From: DATAUD01 sp036501665
GTDB lineage: Bacteria; Verrucomicrobiota; Verrucomicrobiia; Limisphaerales; Palsa-1400
Direction of reading: 5' to 3'
Length of the DNA stretch: 64,000 nucleotides
NCBI GenBank assembly: GCA_036501665.1
Contig: DASXZW010000097.1
Span: 62,001 to 126,000 of the forward strand
Positions 33,581 through 41,942 of this stretch are shown here, piece after piece (position 1 is the stretch's first letter; every line of letters begins with the position of its first letter). The notes under the pieces were generated by a model. The model had not been told where the DNA came from. It worked only from the letters and a program-made list of their open reading frames with translations, and searched no databases. Made by a program: the position numbers and the translations under genes.

Positions 33581-34518
33581 TGTGCCGGACTTTTCAGAGT
33601 TTCGGTCGCATTGTCAACTCTCCGCCAATTGGTGTGGCCGGCAAAAACGCCCGCGGCGATCAGCAGCATCGCGATCCAGAAAGTCGCGGTGATTTGTTCG
33701 CCGAGGCAGACGTCGGCCCACGCCATGTTTGACAAGGGGATGAGGTTGTTGAACTGGAAGACCTGGCTGGTTTTCCAGTGGCGCAAACCGCTGTTCCAAA
33801 ACGCAAATGCGACCACGCTGCCCGCGACGATGCAGAAAAGCTGGATCAACACGAGGTTTAGCCGCCAATGAAACACGCCGCCCGTGGCCAATTCGATCGC
33901 ACCCACTGGCGCAAGTAGCAAGCCGCCTCGCACGAAGGTGTGCGCGGTGACTTCCGCGCCGGACAACCGCTGGCCGAGGATGCGGCATTGCGTGCCGTAA
34001 TTGGTCCAAAGGACGCCGCACGACATCCCGATGAGTTCGCCGAGGATGCTGCCCGCGTGGGCGTTGCGGAGCATTGGCAGGAAGAGCACCAGCACGCCGC
34101 AAAAGGCGAGTGCCGCCGCGCCGTAGCGTTGCGCGGATTTCCACGAAATTGGGGGACGGCCCTCCCACAGCAAGGCCCACACGGGCGCCGCGCCAAGGTA
34201 AAGCGCTACGTGCGAAAGTTCCGTTAGTTTGACGGCCCAGTTGAATGCCCCGATGTAAACCGCCAGGCTCAATCCGCCCCGCCACCAAAGCGCCTGCTCC
34301 AAATCCGCCGGATGCTGCTTTTTCCGCGCGCCGAAGAGAGTCGTCCAGCGCAATAGCGCGAGCATGAGAAGGCCGGCCAGGAGAAAACGCGAACTGCCGG
34401 TGGCAATCGGCGGCCAGAAGCGTACAAGATATTTGACACCGGCGTTGTTTGCCCCCCACAAAAACACCGCCATCGCCAATCCGCCCGCAATCGCCCCGTT
34501 GCTTGGTTTTAACCGCAC
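33577..34518 (-). CDS. EamA/DMT-family transporter
   Basis: 313 aa, GTG start. About ten membrane segments in two similar halves (GGLAMAVFLWGANNAGVKYL; later VVAFAFWNSGLRHWKTSQVF and NLIPLSNMAWADVCLGEQ), the drug/metabolite transporter EamA pattern. Substrate is unknown. The stop overlaps the phosphohexomutase start by 4 bp. Confidence 0.88.
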   Translation of the reverse strand: MRLKPSNGAIAGGLAMAVFLWGANNAGVKYLVRFWPPIATGSSRFLLAGLLMLALLRWTTLFGARKKQHPADLEQALWWRGGLSLAVYIGAFNWAVKLTELSHVALYLGAAPVWALLWEGRPPISWKSAQRYGAAALAFCGVLVLFLPMLRNAHAGSILGELIGMSCGVLWTNYGTQCRILGQRLSGAEVTAHTFVRGGLLLAPVGAIELATGGVFHWRLNLVLIQLFCIVAGSVVAFAFWNSGLRHWKTSQVFQFNNLIPLSNMAWADVCLGEQITATFWIAMLLIAAGVFAGHTNWRRVDNATETLKSPAQ

Positions 34519-34585
34519 CGACGGAGCCTAAGGGGAAAACAGACAGCGGAAAGCAGAAATCAGAGACCAAAGCACCACCAGATGT

Positions 34586-35017
34586 TCAATTAAGTAGTAC
34601 AGTCTCCTGATCAGGCTCTAGCCCAACGAAAGTCCATAGTCCCAGAAACCAACCTGCGGAGTACACAACAAATATCCAATGGGATTTAATCGGTTTGTCT
34701 GAGTAGGGCAGTGACAAAAACCAGGCTGTTGTAAACAAAACACCTCCCCATCCAATTAGGGCTAAGACCCTCAGAAAGGTTTTTTGCCCCGAAATGAAAG
34801 GCTTCGTATGCTCCCAAACCTTCGAGGGCAGTATTGCAATTAAACAACCGACACTTGCGAGGGCAGAAAGAGTAGCAATTCTTTCAAAGAGTGAACGATC
34901 CGGTATTGGAGGTTGCAATTTCGACTCTCGAAACTCGGTCAATCCCAGAATCCAGAAAACAACCGGAAGGGTTGCAGTCGCAAAAAGCGCTGTGAAGAGG
35001 ACACGAATTCGGCTCAT
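34586..35017 (-). CDS. Small four-span membrane protein
   Basis: 143 aa, with four hydrophobic segments (LFTALFATATLPVVFWILGL, IATLSALASVGCLIAIL, LRVLALIGWGGVLFTTAWFL, WIFVVYSAGWFLGLWTFVGL) and short loops. No family recognised. AT-rich compared with its neighbours. It ends 67 bp before the transporter start and may be independent. Confidence 0.6.
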   Translation of the reverse strand: MSRIRVLFTALFATATLPVVFWILGLTEFRESKLQPPIPDRSLFERIATLSALASVGCLIAILPSKVWEHTKPFISGQKTFLRVLALIGWGGVLFTTAWFLSLPYSDKPIKSHWIFVVYSAGWFLGLWTFVGLEPDQETVLLN

Positions 35018-35159
35018 AACACTAACAAAAGTTATAAGGGGAAGCCGCTAAAAAAGCAAGTTACTCGGATTCTTCTGTTTCTGAAACATTACTGAAGGCC
35101 TCGCGACGGAACCTTTGCTTGCCCTTGCTCGGTAAAGTTTGTTATTCACTGCTTGCATT

Positions 35160-35915
35160 ATGGCTGCGATTGGACGGTTTCAGAAGGGTGAGGAAATTTT
35201 TTTTGCTAAGGTTGTGGATGGCGAATTGTTCCGCGTGCGCGGGGATGTTTTCGCGTCCCATTCATTTGATAAGAAGGCGACGCCGTCCAAAGGGCTAAAA
35301 ACTTTGACGCCCGTCGCGCCGTCGAAAGTCATCGCCATTGGCCTTAATTATGCCGATCACGCGCGCGAGCAGAACAAGCCTTTGCCCGTCACGCCGCTGT
35401 TTTGGATGAAAGCGCCAACTTCGCTCATCCCGGATGGCGGGAAGATCGAAATTCCATTCCCGAAACATCGCACGGATTTCGAGGCGGAGCTGGCCATCGT
35501 GATTGGACGCCGCGTTCGCAATGTCGCCCCCGCCGCGGCGTCGCGCTATATTCTTGGTTACACGTCGGCGGAGGACATCAGTGATCGCACGATTCAAAAC
35601 GCGGAAAGCCAGTGGGCGCGCGCGAAGTCGTTCGACACATTTACGCCGCTCGGCCCTTATGTGGAGACGAACCTCGATCCGTCCGATTTGACGATCCAGC
35701 TTTTCCAAAACGGCCAGCTTCGGCAAAATTCCAACACGAGCCAGCTCATCTTCAAATGCTCCGACCTGGTGAGTTTTGTTTCGACGAACATGACTTTGCT
35801 GCCCGGCGACGTGCTCATTACCGGAACCCCCAGCGGCGTCGGCCCAATCCAATCCGGCGACCGCCTCGAAGTGCGGATTCAAGGTCTTGCGCCGCTCGTG
35901 AATTCAGTGAAGTGA
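35160..35915 (+). CDS. Fumarylacetoacetate hydrolase family protein
   Basis: 251 aa from the ATG at 35160. The FAH fold signatures are all visible: IGLNYADHARE, FWMKAPTSLIPDG, metal ligands in DFEAELAIVIGR, YTSAEDISDRTIQ, SFDTFTPLGPYV and TGTPSGVGPIQSGDRLEV. Family members act on 2-oxo/2-hydroxy acids with a C-C cleavage, hydration or decarboxylation; the substrate here is not predictable. The gene is single, with a hexamer-repeat block downstream. Confidence 0.9.
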   Translation: MAAIGRFQKGEEIFFAKVVDGELFRVRGDVFASHSFDKKATPSKGLKTLTPVAPSKVIAIGLNYADHAREQNKPLPVTPLFWMKAPTSLIPDGGKIEIPFPKHRTDFEAELAIVIGRRVRNVAPAAASRYILGYTSAEDISDRTIQNAESQWARAKSFDTFTPLGPYVETNLDPSDLTIQLFQNGQLRQNSNTSQLIFKCSDLVSFVSTNMTLLPGDVLITGTPSGVGPIQSGDRLEVRIQGLAPLVNSVK

Positions 35916-35926
35916 TTATCCCGCTT

Positions 35927-36001
35927 TTTCTTAATCATAATTCTAATCTTAATCGTAATCTCTTTTTTGAACTCAATGGATTAGGATTATGATTAGGAGT
36001 T
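35927..36001. repeat. TAATC-type hexamer repeat block
   Basis: A T-rich half with a 6-bp period (TAATCAtaattcTAATCTTAATCGTAATC, about 35934-35962) faces its approximate complement GGATTAGGATTATGATTAGGAG (35979-36000), so the block can fold as an imperfect hairpin. A related block is at 56140-56177. Confidence 0.6.
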
Positions 36002-36033
36002 GAGAAAACGAACCCCTTTTACAAACTAAAAAC

Positions 36034-37737
36034 ATGCGTTGGAGCCAAGCTTTCATCCCGACCCTTAAAGAAACGCCCGCCGAGGCCGAAATCATCTCGC
36101 ACAAATTGCTGTTGCGCGCGGGATTGATTCGCAAACTCACCGGCGGCCTCTACACTTTTTTGCCGCTCGGCCTGCGCGCGTTGCGCAAGGTCGAACAAAT
36201 TGTCCGCGAAGAAATGAACCGCGCGGGCGCGCTGGAAATTCTCATGCCCGCGCTTCAACCGCCGGAAATCTGGCAGCAAAGCGGTCGCTACGAAACCGCC
36301 AAGGGCGTGCTGCTCAAGGCCGTCGATCGCGCCAAACGCGAGTGGGTTCTCGGCCCGACGCACGAGGAAGTGGTGACTTCGCTGGCAGCGGCGGAAATTA
36401 GTTCGTACAGGCAATTGCCGAAGAATTTTTACCAGATTCAGACGAAGTTTCGCGACGAAATCCGCCCGCGTTTCGGCTTGATGCGCGCCAAGGAATTCGT
36501 GATGAAGGACGCCTACAGCTTCGACGTTTCCGATGAGGGCGCGCAGGTGAGCTACAAAAAAATGCGTGACGCCTACACGCGGATCTTTGATCGCTGCGGG
36601 TTGAAAACGATTGCTGTTGAAGCCGACACCGGCGTGATTGGCGGAAAGTATTCGCACGAATTCATGGTTCCTGCCGAAACAGGGGAAAACGAAGTCGTCT
36701 ATTGTGAGTCGTGCAATTACGCCGCGAATCTTGAGCGGGCGACGAGCAAAGCTGCTAAATCTGACGCTTCCGCTTCAACTGCCTCGGTGGAAAAGTTTGC
36801 AACGTCGGGCGTTGCGACCATCGAAGATTTAACGCGCGCTCCGCACAACACCCCCGCGAATCAACAGATCAAGACGCTGGTGTACATCGTCGAAGGCAAA
36901 ACAGTTCTGATTCTGATGCGCGGCGATCATCAATTGAATGAGACGAAGCTGGCTGGCGCGCTCGGCACCGCGACTTTTCGACCGGCGGAGGCGGCTGAGA
37001 TTTTCGAGGCGTTGAAGGCGCATCCGGGAAGTCTTGGCGGAGTAGGGGTGAAGGATTTGCAAATTGTCGCGGACGAAGTTTTGCAAGGCGCATCCGGCAT
37101 GACCACCGGCGCGAATGAAGACGGATTCCATTTGCGCCACGTCGATATTGCGCGCGACATCGCTGTCAAGAAGTGGAGCGACCTTCGCACTGCTGTCGCG
37201 GGGGAGCCTTGCGTGAATTGCGGGCAGCCGCTGAAAATTCGGCGCGCGATCGAAGTCGGCCACGTTTTCAAACTTGGCACGAAATACAGCGAGGCTTTCA
37301 ACGCTTGCTTCCTCGACGAGGCGGGCAAGAAAGTCCCGGCTTTCATGGGCTGTTACGGAATCGGTGTGACTCGCACGATGCAAGCCGTTGTCGAGCAGTG
37401 CAACGACAAGGACGGGATCATCTGGCCGAAGAGCGTTGCTCCTTACACGGTCTGCCTGACGCCGCTGAGCGTCGCTCCGGACAGCGCGGTGATGAAGCTG
37501 GCCGAAAGCCTTTACAGCGAATTGACCGCTCGCGGCGTGGAAGTGATTCTTGACGACCGCGACGAACGACCCGGCGTCAAGTTTAAGGATTCGGAATTGA
37601 TCGGTTTCCCGATTCGCGTTGGCATTGGCGAGAAGTCGCTGGCGAAGGGTGAAGTGGAATTAAAGCCGCGCGGCGGTGTGTTGACGCTGGTTAAATCCGG
37701 CGAAGCGCTTGAGGCGATTCTTGAGCAATTAAAATAA
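36034..37737 (+). CDS. proS: Prolyl-tRNA synthetase (bacterial type)
   Basis: 567-aa class II synthetase. Motif 1 region RALRKVEQIVREEMNRAGALEI, TPEEVVTSLAAAEI-like motif 2 (GPTHEEVVT), FRDEIRPRFGLMRAKEFVMKDAYSF, then the INS editing domain (about residues 225-380) and the anticodon-binding domain with ERPGVKFKDSELIGFPIRVGIG. Complete, bacterial type with editing domain. The gene is immediately followed by the second four-hairpin element. Confidence 0.97.
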   Translation: MRWSQAFIPTLKETPAEAEIISHKLLLRAGLIRKLTGGLYTFLPLGLRALRKVEQIVREEMNRAGALEILMPALQPPEIWQQSGRYETAKGVLLKAVDRAKREWVLGPTHEEVVTSLAAAEISSYRQLPKNFYQIQTKFRDEIRPRFGLMRAKEFVMKDAYSFDVSDEGAQVSYKKMRDAYTRIFDRCGLKTIAVEADTGVIGGKYSHEFMVPAETGENEVVYCESCNYAANLERATSKAAKSDASASTASVEKFATSGVATIEDLTRAPHNTPANQQIKTLVYIVEGKTVLILMRGDHQLNETKLAGALGTATFRPAEAAEIFEALKAHPGSLGGVGVKDLQIVADEVLQGASGMTTGANEDGFHLRHVDIARDIAVKKWSDLRTAVAGEPCVNCGQPLKIRRAIEVGHVFKLGTKYSEAFNACFLDEAGKKVPAFMGCYGIGVTRTMQAVVEQCNDKDGIIWPKSVAPYTVCLTPLSVAPDSAVMKLAESLYSELTARGVEVILDDRDERPGVKFKDSELIGFPIRVGIGEKSLAKGEVELKPRGGVLTLVKSGEALEAILEQLK

Positions 37738-37740
37738 AAT

Positions 37741-37902
37741 TGTAGCCGTAAAATCCCATCACAGGGGGAGCGCGACCGTCTCGGTCGCTTCCGTCGGCGT
37801 CTCGCCGACGGACAATTCAGAACCCCACGCAGCTTTGTAAAATGTTCGACAAGAGCGTCTGGCGAGACGCCAGACGCGGCGGTCGAGACGACCGCGCTCC
37901 CC
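37741..37902. repeat. Four-hairpin palindromic element, copy 2
   Basis: The core 37765-37902 repeats the 55-191 element: the same GGGGAGCGCG/CGCGCTCCCC ends, hairpins with TCT, TCT, AGA, AGA loops and an identical spacer segment GTAAAATGTTCGACAAGAGC. TGTAGCC precedes it at 37741-37747 as in copy 1, but the outer right arm is missing, with a secreted-protein gene ending 4 bp beyond the core. Confidence 0.85.
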
Positions 37903-37905
37903 TCC

Positions 37906-38409
37906 TCAATTCGTGGTGACGCCGGACCAGAGGAACGACTGCATCTGGCTCAATTGCTTGTCGCCCTCCCACAAGGAGACGCGCCAGGCGACGAGTTGTC
38001 CAAACTTGTGGAACTTGTCGCCTTCAAGTTTTACTTCGGACCAATTACTGAAATAGCCCGGCTTCTTGACAGGTTCTTCGATCGTGACTGTACCGAGTTT
38101 GTCGCCGAGCAACCCGCGCATTTCGGCGCGAAGCTTCAATTTGCTGGGATCAACTTTCTTCGCCTTCCATTGGATCGCGAGCCGTAAGGCGGCCTGCTTG
38201 GAGGGAGCGCGGCGAAGGATAAATTGATAGGCGTCCCGTTCGTAGAGACTGGGCGAAAGCGCGTGGCGCCCTTCCTTGTCGAGCAGTTGCGGGAGAACTT
38301 TGAGAACCTTTCCCTCACCGGCCCAGGCGGATGCCGTCGCAAAGAGAAAACAGAAAATGAAAACGCGCAACACGCCGAGGATTCTCGACGGTTGCGCGCG
38401 AAAAATCAA
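37906..38409 (-). CDS. Exported hypothetical protein
   Basis: 167 aa, start GTG or ATG at 38409, with a signal peptide (LGVLRVFIFCFLFATASAWAG). The mature part is basic and beta-rich (RHALSPSLYERDAYQFILRR, RAEMRGLLGDKLGTVTIEEP, LVAWRVSLWEGDKQLSQMQSF). No family recognised; conserved-looking Trp and Tyr residues suggest a small beta-sandwich. It lies head-to-tail with the His/Gly-rich protein gene 21 bp upstream, so the two may be co-expressed. Confidence 0.7.
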   Translation of the reverse strand: MIFRAQPSRILGVLRVFIFCFLFATASAWAGEGKVLKVLPQLLDKEGRHALSPSLYERDAYQFILRRAPSKQAALRLAIQWKAKKVDPSKLKLRAEMRGLLGDKLGTVTIEEPVKKPGYFSNWSEVKLEGDKFHKFGQLVAWRVSLWEGDKQLSQMQSFLWSGVTTN

Positions 38410-38430
38410 GCCGCAGACCGGCTGGTCTGA

Positions 38431-39213
38431 TTAGCGATGTCCGCCACCGCCATGTCCACCTCCGCCGCCATGGAAACCGCCACCACCCCCGTGGAATCCA
38501 CCACCGCCATGAAAGCCGCCTACGCCACCGTGGAATCCTCCGCCAAATCCGCCATGAAACCCACCGTGGAATCCGCCCGGAAAGCCGCCTCGGAAACCAA
38601 ACCCACGGTATCCGTAGCCGCCATAATAATAAGGCCAGCCCCAGCCCAAGCCATAGCCGTAGCCATAATAAGGATAGCCGCCTACGTAATAATTCGGATA
38701 GCCGGAATCATAATAGTCGCCGGAATAATTGACAACCGGTGGGGGCGTTGAGGGCGTCGCGACCGGTTCCTGTTGCTGGCCTTGTGGCGGGGGCATCTGC
38801 ATCTGGTTTGCGGGGTTCGCCGCCATTTGCTGCGCGTAGAGCGCGCCTTGCTGCTGCAACTGGCCGTCGCGCACAATTATGGCCTTCGTAATCTCTTGGG
38901 GCACACCCAGATTTTGCAGTGCGATAATATTATCTGCCGAAAGGTGGAACGGCAGCACCGCGCTTTCGATGTAGTTGACGATGATGTCCTTGCCGATGCC
39001 GCCTTGATACATTTTCACCACTTCAGATGCGCCGAAGGGCAGCGCGGGCATCATGCCGCCAACCATTTGGCCATTTGGCGGAAAAACGCCGGACGGATTC
39101 GACACAGTCGGTGTTGCTACGGTGTTAGTCACTTCGTAAGCCGAGGCGGTGCCCATGATCGTCGCCGCAATGGGAACCAGCAGGGCTTTTAAAACTGTTG
39201 AATAAATTTTCAT
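38431..39213 (-). CDS. Exported His/Gly-rich protein
   Basis: 260 aa from the ATG at 39213, preceded by a GGAG-containing stretch; an in-frame start at 39261 is less likely. Signal peptide ALLVPIAATIMGTASA. The first third is a folded-looking domain (GASEVVKMYQGGIGKDIIVNYIESAVLPFHLSADNIIALQNLGVPQEITKAI), followed by a Gln/Pro-rich linker, a Tyr/Gly-rich block and a C-terminal run of FHGG-type repeats ending GGHR. The last part resembles metal-binding or scaffold domains; function unknown. Confidence 0.75.
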   Translation of the reverse strand: MKIYSTVLKALLVPIAATIMGTASAYEVTNTVATPTVSNPSGVFPPNGQMVGGMMPALPFGASEVVKMYQGGIGKDIIVNYIESAVLPFHLSADNIIALQNLGVPQEITKAIIVRDGQLQQQGALYAQQMAANPANQMQMPPPQGQQQEPVATPSTPPPVVNYSGDYYDSGYPNYYVGGYPYYGYGYGLGWGWPYYYGGYGYRGFGFRGGFPGGFHGGFHGGFGGGFHGGVGGFHGGGGFHGGGGGFHGGGGGHGGGGHR

Positions 39214-39371
39214 ATTTCCATCTTCTCCAGCCAATACGGGCTGGGAACGCAAATCTTTCATCCTTCACACCCTATTTTACATTAAGCCTGCCCTTATTAT
39301 TGGCAAGCGACTATTGGACGCCGGGAAATCGTAGGGAATTCAGTCATTGCCAAGCCCACTGGGCAGTCTTT

Positions 39372-39752
39372 ATGCTGTGGCAAATGCAACATTCGCCCGC
39401 TTTTCTAAAAGTGGTCGAGGAAGCTCGACCGCGCATCCGCGAAATCGGCCTGGAAAAGGCCCGCGAGATGCTGGCCAGCGACCCTCGGACCGTCCTCATG
39501 GACGTGCGCGAGGACTCCGAATGGGCGAAAGACCACCCCGCTGAGGCAGTCCATCTTGGCAAAGGCATTCTGGAAAGGGACATCGAAACCCGGTTTCCAA
39601 ATCCCGAAGCGCCGATCATTATGTATTGCGGCGGCGGGTTCCGTTCCGTGCTTTCAGCCGAGGTTGCGCAGCGGATGGGCTATAAAAACGTCTTTTCTCT
39701 GATCGGCGGTTACAAGGCGATGGTTGCCGCCGGTTGGCCGATGGTCCGTTAG
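39372..39752 (+). CDS. Rhodanese-like sulfurtransferase domain protein
   Basis: 126 aa from the ATG at 39372 (ATG 39384 is also possible); the frame open to 39198 is not coding. Typical single-domain rhodanese: VLMDVREDSEWAKDHPAEAVHLGKG, catalytic Cys in IIMYCGGGFRS, and LIGGYKAMVAAGWP. Likely a persulfide carrier; partner unknown. Confidence 0.9.
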   Translation: MLWQMQHSPAFLKVVEEARPRIREIGLEKAREMLASDPRTVLMDVREDSEWAKDHPAEAVHLGKGILERDIETRFPNPEAPIIMYCGGGFRSVLSAEVAQRMGYKNVFSLIGGYKAMVAAGWPMVR

Positions 39753-39855
39753 TTTACAGCCAAAAAACGGACGATCTGAAAAATTTCTGCCATGAAATCA
39801 AACTCTACTGAAACAAATTGGCCGGACTATTGTCTATACAACGACGGAATGGCAG

Positions 39856-41235
39856 ATGGCAAAATCTAAAGGCAAAAAAAAATACGTGGTTCTAGCGATC
39901 CTCGGCGTCCTGCTTATTGCAGGGGTCGTGGCCGCGAAGATGCGCAAAAAAGATCCTCCGATTGCAATCTCTGAGGAAAAAGTAACCCGCCGCAACATCA
40001 CTGAGGTTGTGCCCGGCAACGGCAAGGTCGAGCCTGTCATCCAGGTCAAGATCAGCCCCGAAGTCTCCGGCGAAATCACCGTGATGGCGATCAAGGAAGG
40101 GCAGCACGTCAAGAAGGGCGATCTGCTTTTCAAAATCAAGCCGGACAACTACGTGGCTGCGCGCAATCAAGCACAGGCGAGCTACAATTCCTCCATCGCC
40201 AATCGCGAGACCGCTGCCGCGCAGCTAGAAAAGGCCAACCTCGAATACAAGCGGAATGACGCCCTTTACAAGACCAACCTCATTTCCGAGTCCGACTATT
40301 TGACTGCCAAGACTGCCTATGATGTCGCCAAATCAACGCTCGACGGCGCCGTCGAGCAAGTCAGCATCGCCAAAGCGCAATTGGAAAATGCCGAAGCGGA
40401 CCTTTCCAAGACGACCGTTTATTCGCCGTTGACAGGGACGGTCAGCAAATTGAACACCGAACAGGGCGAACGGGTCGTCGGCACCGCCCAAATGGCCGGA
40501 ACCGAAGTCATGACTGTGGCGGACTTGAACACAATGGAAGCGCGGGTTGATATCGGTGAAATTGACGTTCCGCTAATCAAGATCGGCCAGAAAGTCACAA
40601 TGGACGTTGATTCGTTCAAAGACCAGAAATTCGACGGCATCGTCACCGAAGTGGCCAATTCCGCGAATAACAACGACACGACCACTGCAGCCGCAACGTC
40701 ATCCTCGAGCAGCACAGACGCCACAAAATTTCAGGTGAGGGTGCGGATTACGCAAAAGGATGCGTTTCTTCCAGGAATGTCCGTGACCGCCAATGTTCAA
40801 ACCCGTTACCGCACAAACGTTTTGAGCGTCCCCATCCAAAGTGTGACCACACGCCTGCCTTCGACCAATGGGCCTGCGACAAATTCCCCTGGCTTGACGA
40901 TGGAAACAAATGCCGGACGCAGCACATTGGACACAAATGATACCAACGCCACCCTGACCGCCAAAACCACCATCTCCGCCGCGCCGAAAAAACCCGATGA
41001 ACCGCCAAAGCCAATTGAAGTGGCGTTCGTTGTCGAAGGCGATCATGTAAAAATGGTCCCTGTCAAACGCGGCATCAGCGATGACAATTACGTGGAAATT
41101 CTCAGTGGCCTCAATGAAGGCGACGAAGTTGTTTCCGGCGGATACAAAGCGATCAACCGCGATTTGGAAGACAAGAAAAAAGTAGTCGTCAATACGGTTC
41201 TCGCCGGACAAGACAAACAGGCCAAGCCGAACTGA
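39856..41235 (+). CDS. macA: Periplasmic adaptor of a MacA-like export complex
   Basis: 459-aa membrane-fusion protein with an N-terminal anchor (VVLAILGVLLIAGVVAA), paired lipoyl halves (IKISPEVSGEITVMAIKEGQHVKKG), a helical hairpin (about residues 90-170) that would contact TolC, a beta-barrel and a Thr/Ser-rich insert at about 270-290. It starts the export operon; the ATPase gene follows 8 bp later. Confidence 0.88.
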   Translation: MAKSKGKKKYVVLAILGVLLIAGVVAAKMRKKDPPIAISEEKVTRRNITEVVPGNGKVEPVIQVKISPEVSGEITVMAIKEGQHVKKGDLLFKIKPDNYVAARNQAQASYNSSIANRETAAAQLEKANLEYKRNDALYKTNLISESDYLTAKTAYDVAKSTLDGAVEQVSIAKAQLENAEADLSKTTVYSPLTGTVSKLNTEQGERVVGTAQMAGTEVMTVADLNTMEARVDIGEIDVPLIKIGQKVTMDVDSFKDQKFDGIVTEVANSANNNDTTTAAATSSSSSTDATKFQVRVRITQKDAFLPGMSVTANVQTRYRTNVLSVPIQSVTTRLPSTNGPATNSPGLTMETNAGRSTLDTNDTNATLTAKTTISAAPKKPDEPPKPIEVAFVVEGDHVKMVPVKRGISDDNYVEILSGLNEGDEVVSGGYKAINRDLEDKKKVVVNTVLAGQDKQAKPN

Positions 41236-41243
41236 TAAAACCG

Positions 41244-41942
41244 GTGAGCTTGATTCGCCTCCAGAAAGTCTCACGGCAATACCAGATGGGCACGGAAACC
41301 ATCCACGCCCTTCGCTCGATTTCGCTCGACGTCAAACGCGGCGAATATGTGGCCATCATGGGTCCGTCAGGATCGGGCAAATCGACTCTGATGAATCTAC
41401 TCGGTTGCCTGGATACCTGCACTTCCGGCATCTACGAATTGAATGGCACAAACGTCAGCGACCTGGATGACAATCAATTGGCCGAAATTCGCAATCGCGA
41501 AATCGGCTTCGTGTTCCAGACTTTCAACCTCCTGCCCCGTGCCAGCGCTTTGCGAAACGTCGAGCTTCCACTGATTTACTCAGGCGCACCCGCAGATGAA
41601 CGAAAGGAAACAGCCTTCAAATCCCTTGAAGCAGTGGGTTTGGCTGATCGCGTTCACCACAAACCCAACGAAATGTCCGGCGGCCAGCGCCAACGCGTCG
41701 CCATCGCCCGCGCTTTGGTCAATTCCCCGAGCATCATCCTAGCCGACGAACCGACAGGCAACCTCGATTCCAAGACCGGCGAGGAAATCATGGCGCTTTT
41801 GCGGGTTCTCTCGGACAAAGGGAACACCATATTTGTTGTCACTCACGAAGAAGACATCGCCCGCCACGCGCGCCGCATCCTGCGCATCCGTGACGGGCTT
41901 ATTGCGGATGACGCGGTCAACGCGCATCCGGCTGCTGCGTGA
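41244..41942 (+). CDS. ABC transporter ATPase (MacB/LolD type)
   Basis: 232 aa, GTG start. Walker A GPSGSGKST, Q-loop FQTFNLLPRASALRNVELP, signature MSGGQRQRVAIARALV, Walker B IILADEPTGNLDSKTGEE and the H-loop VVTHEEDIA are all intact; the TGNLD motif marks the LolD/MacB/FtsE group. It overlaps the first permease by 4 bp (GTGA). In E. coli MacB the ATPase and permease are one protein; here they are separate. Confidence 0.95.
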   Translation: MSLIRLQKVSRQYQMGTETIHALRSISLDVKRGEYVAIMGPSGSGKSTLMNLLGCLDTCTSGIYELNGTNVSDLDDNQLAEIRNREIGFVFQTFNLLPRASALRNVELPLIYSGAPADERKETAFKSLEAVGLADRVHHKPNEMSGGQRQRVAIARALVNSPSIILADEPTGNLDSKTGEEIMALLRVLSDKGNTIFVVTHEEDIARHARRILRIRDGLIADDAVNAHPAAA

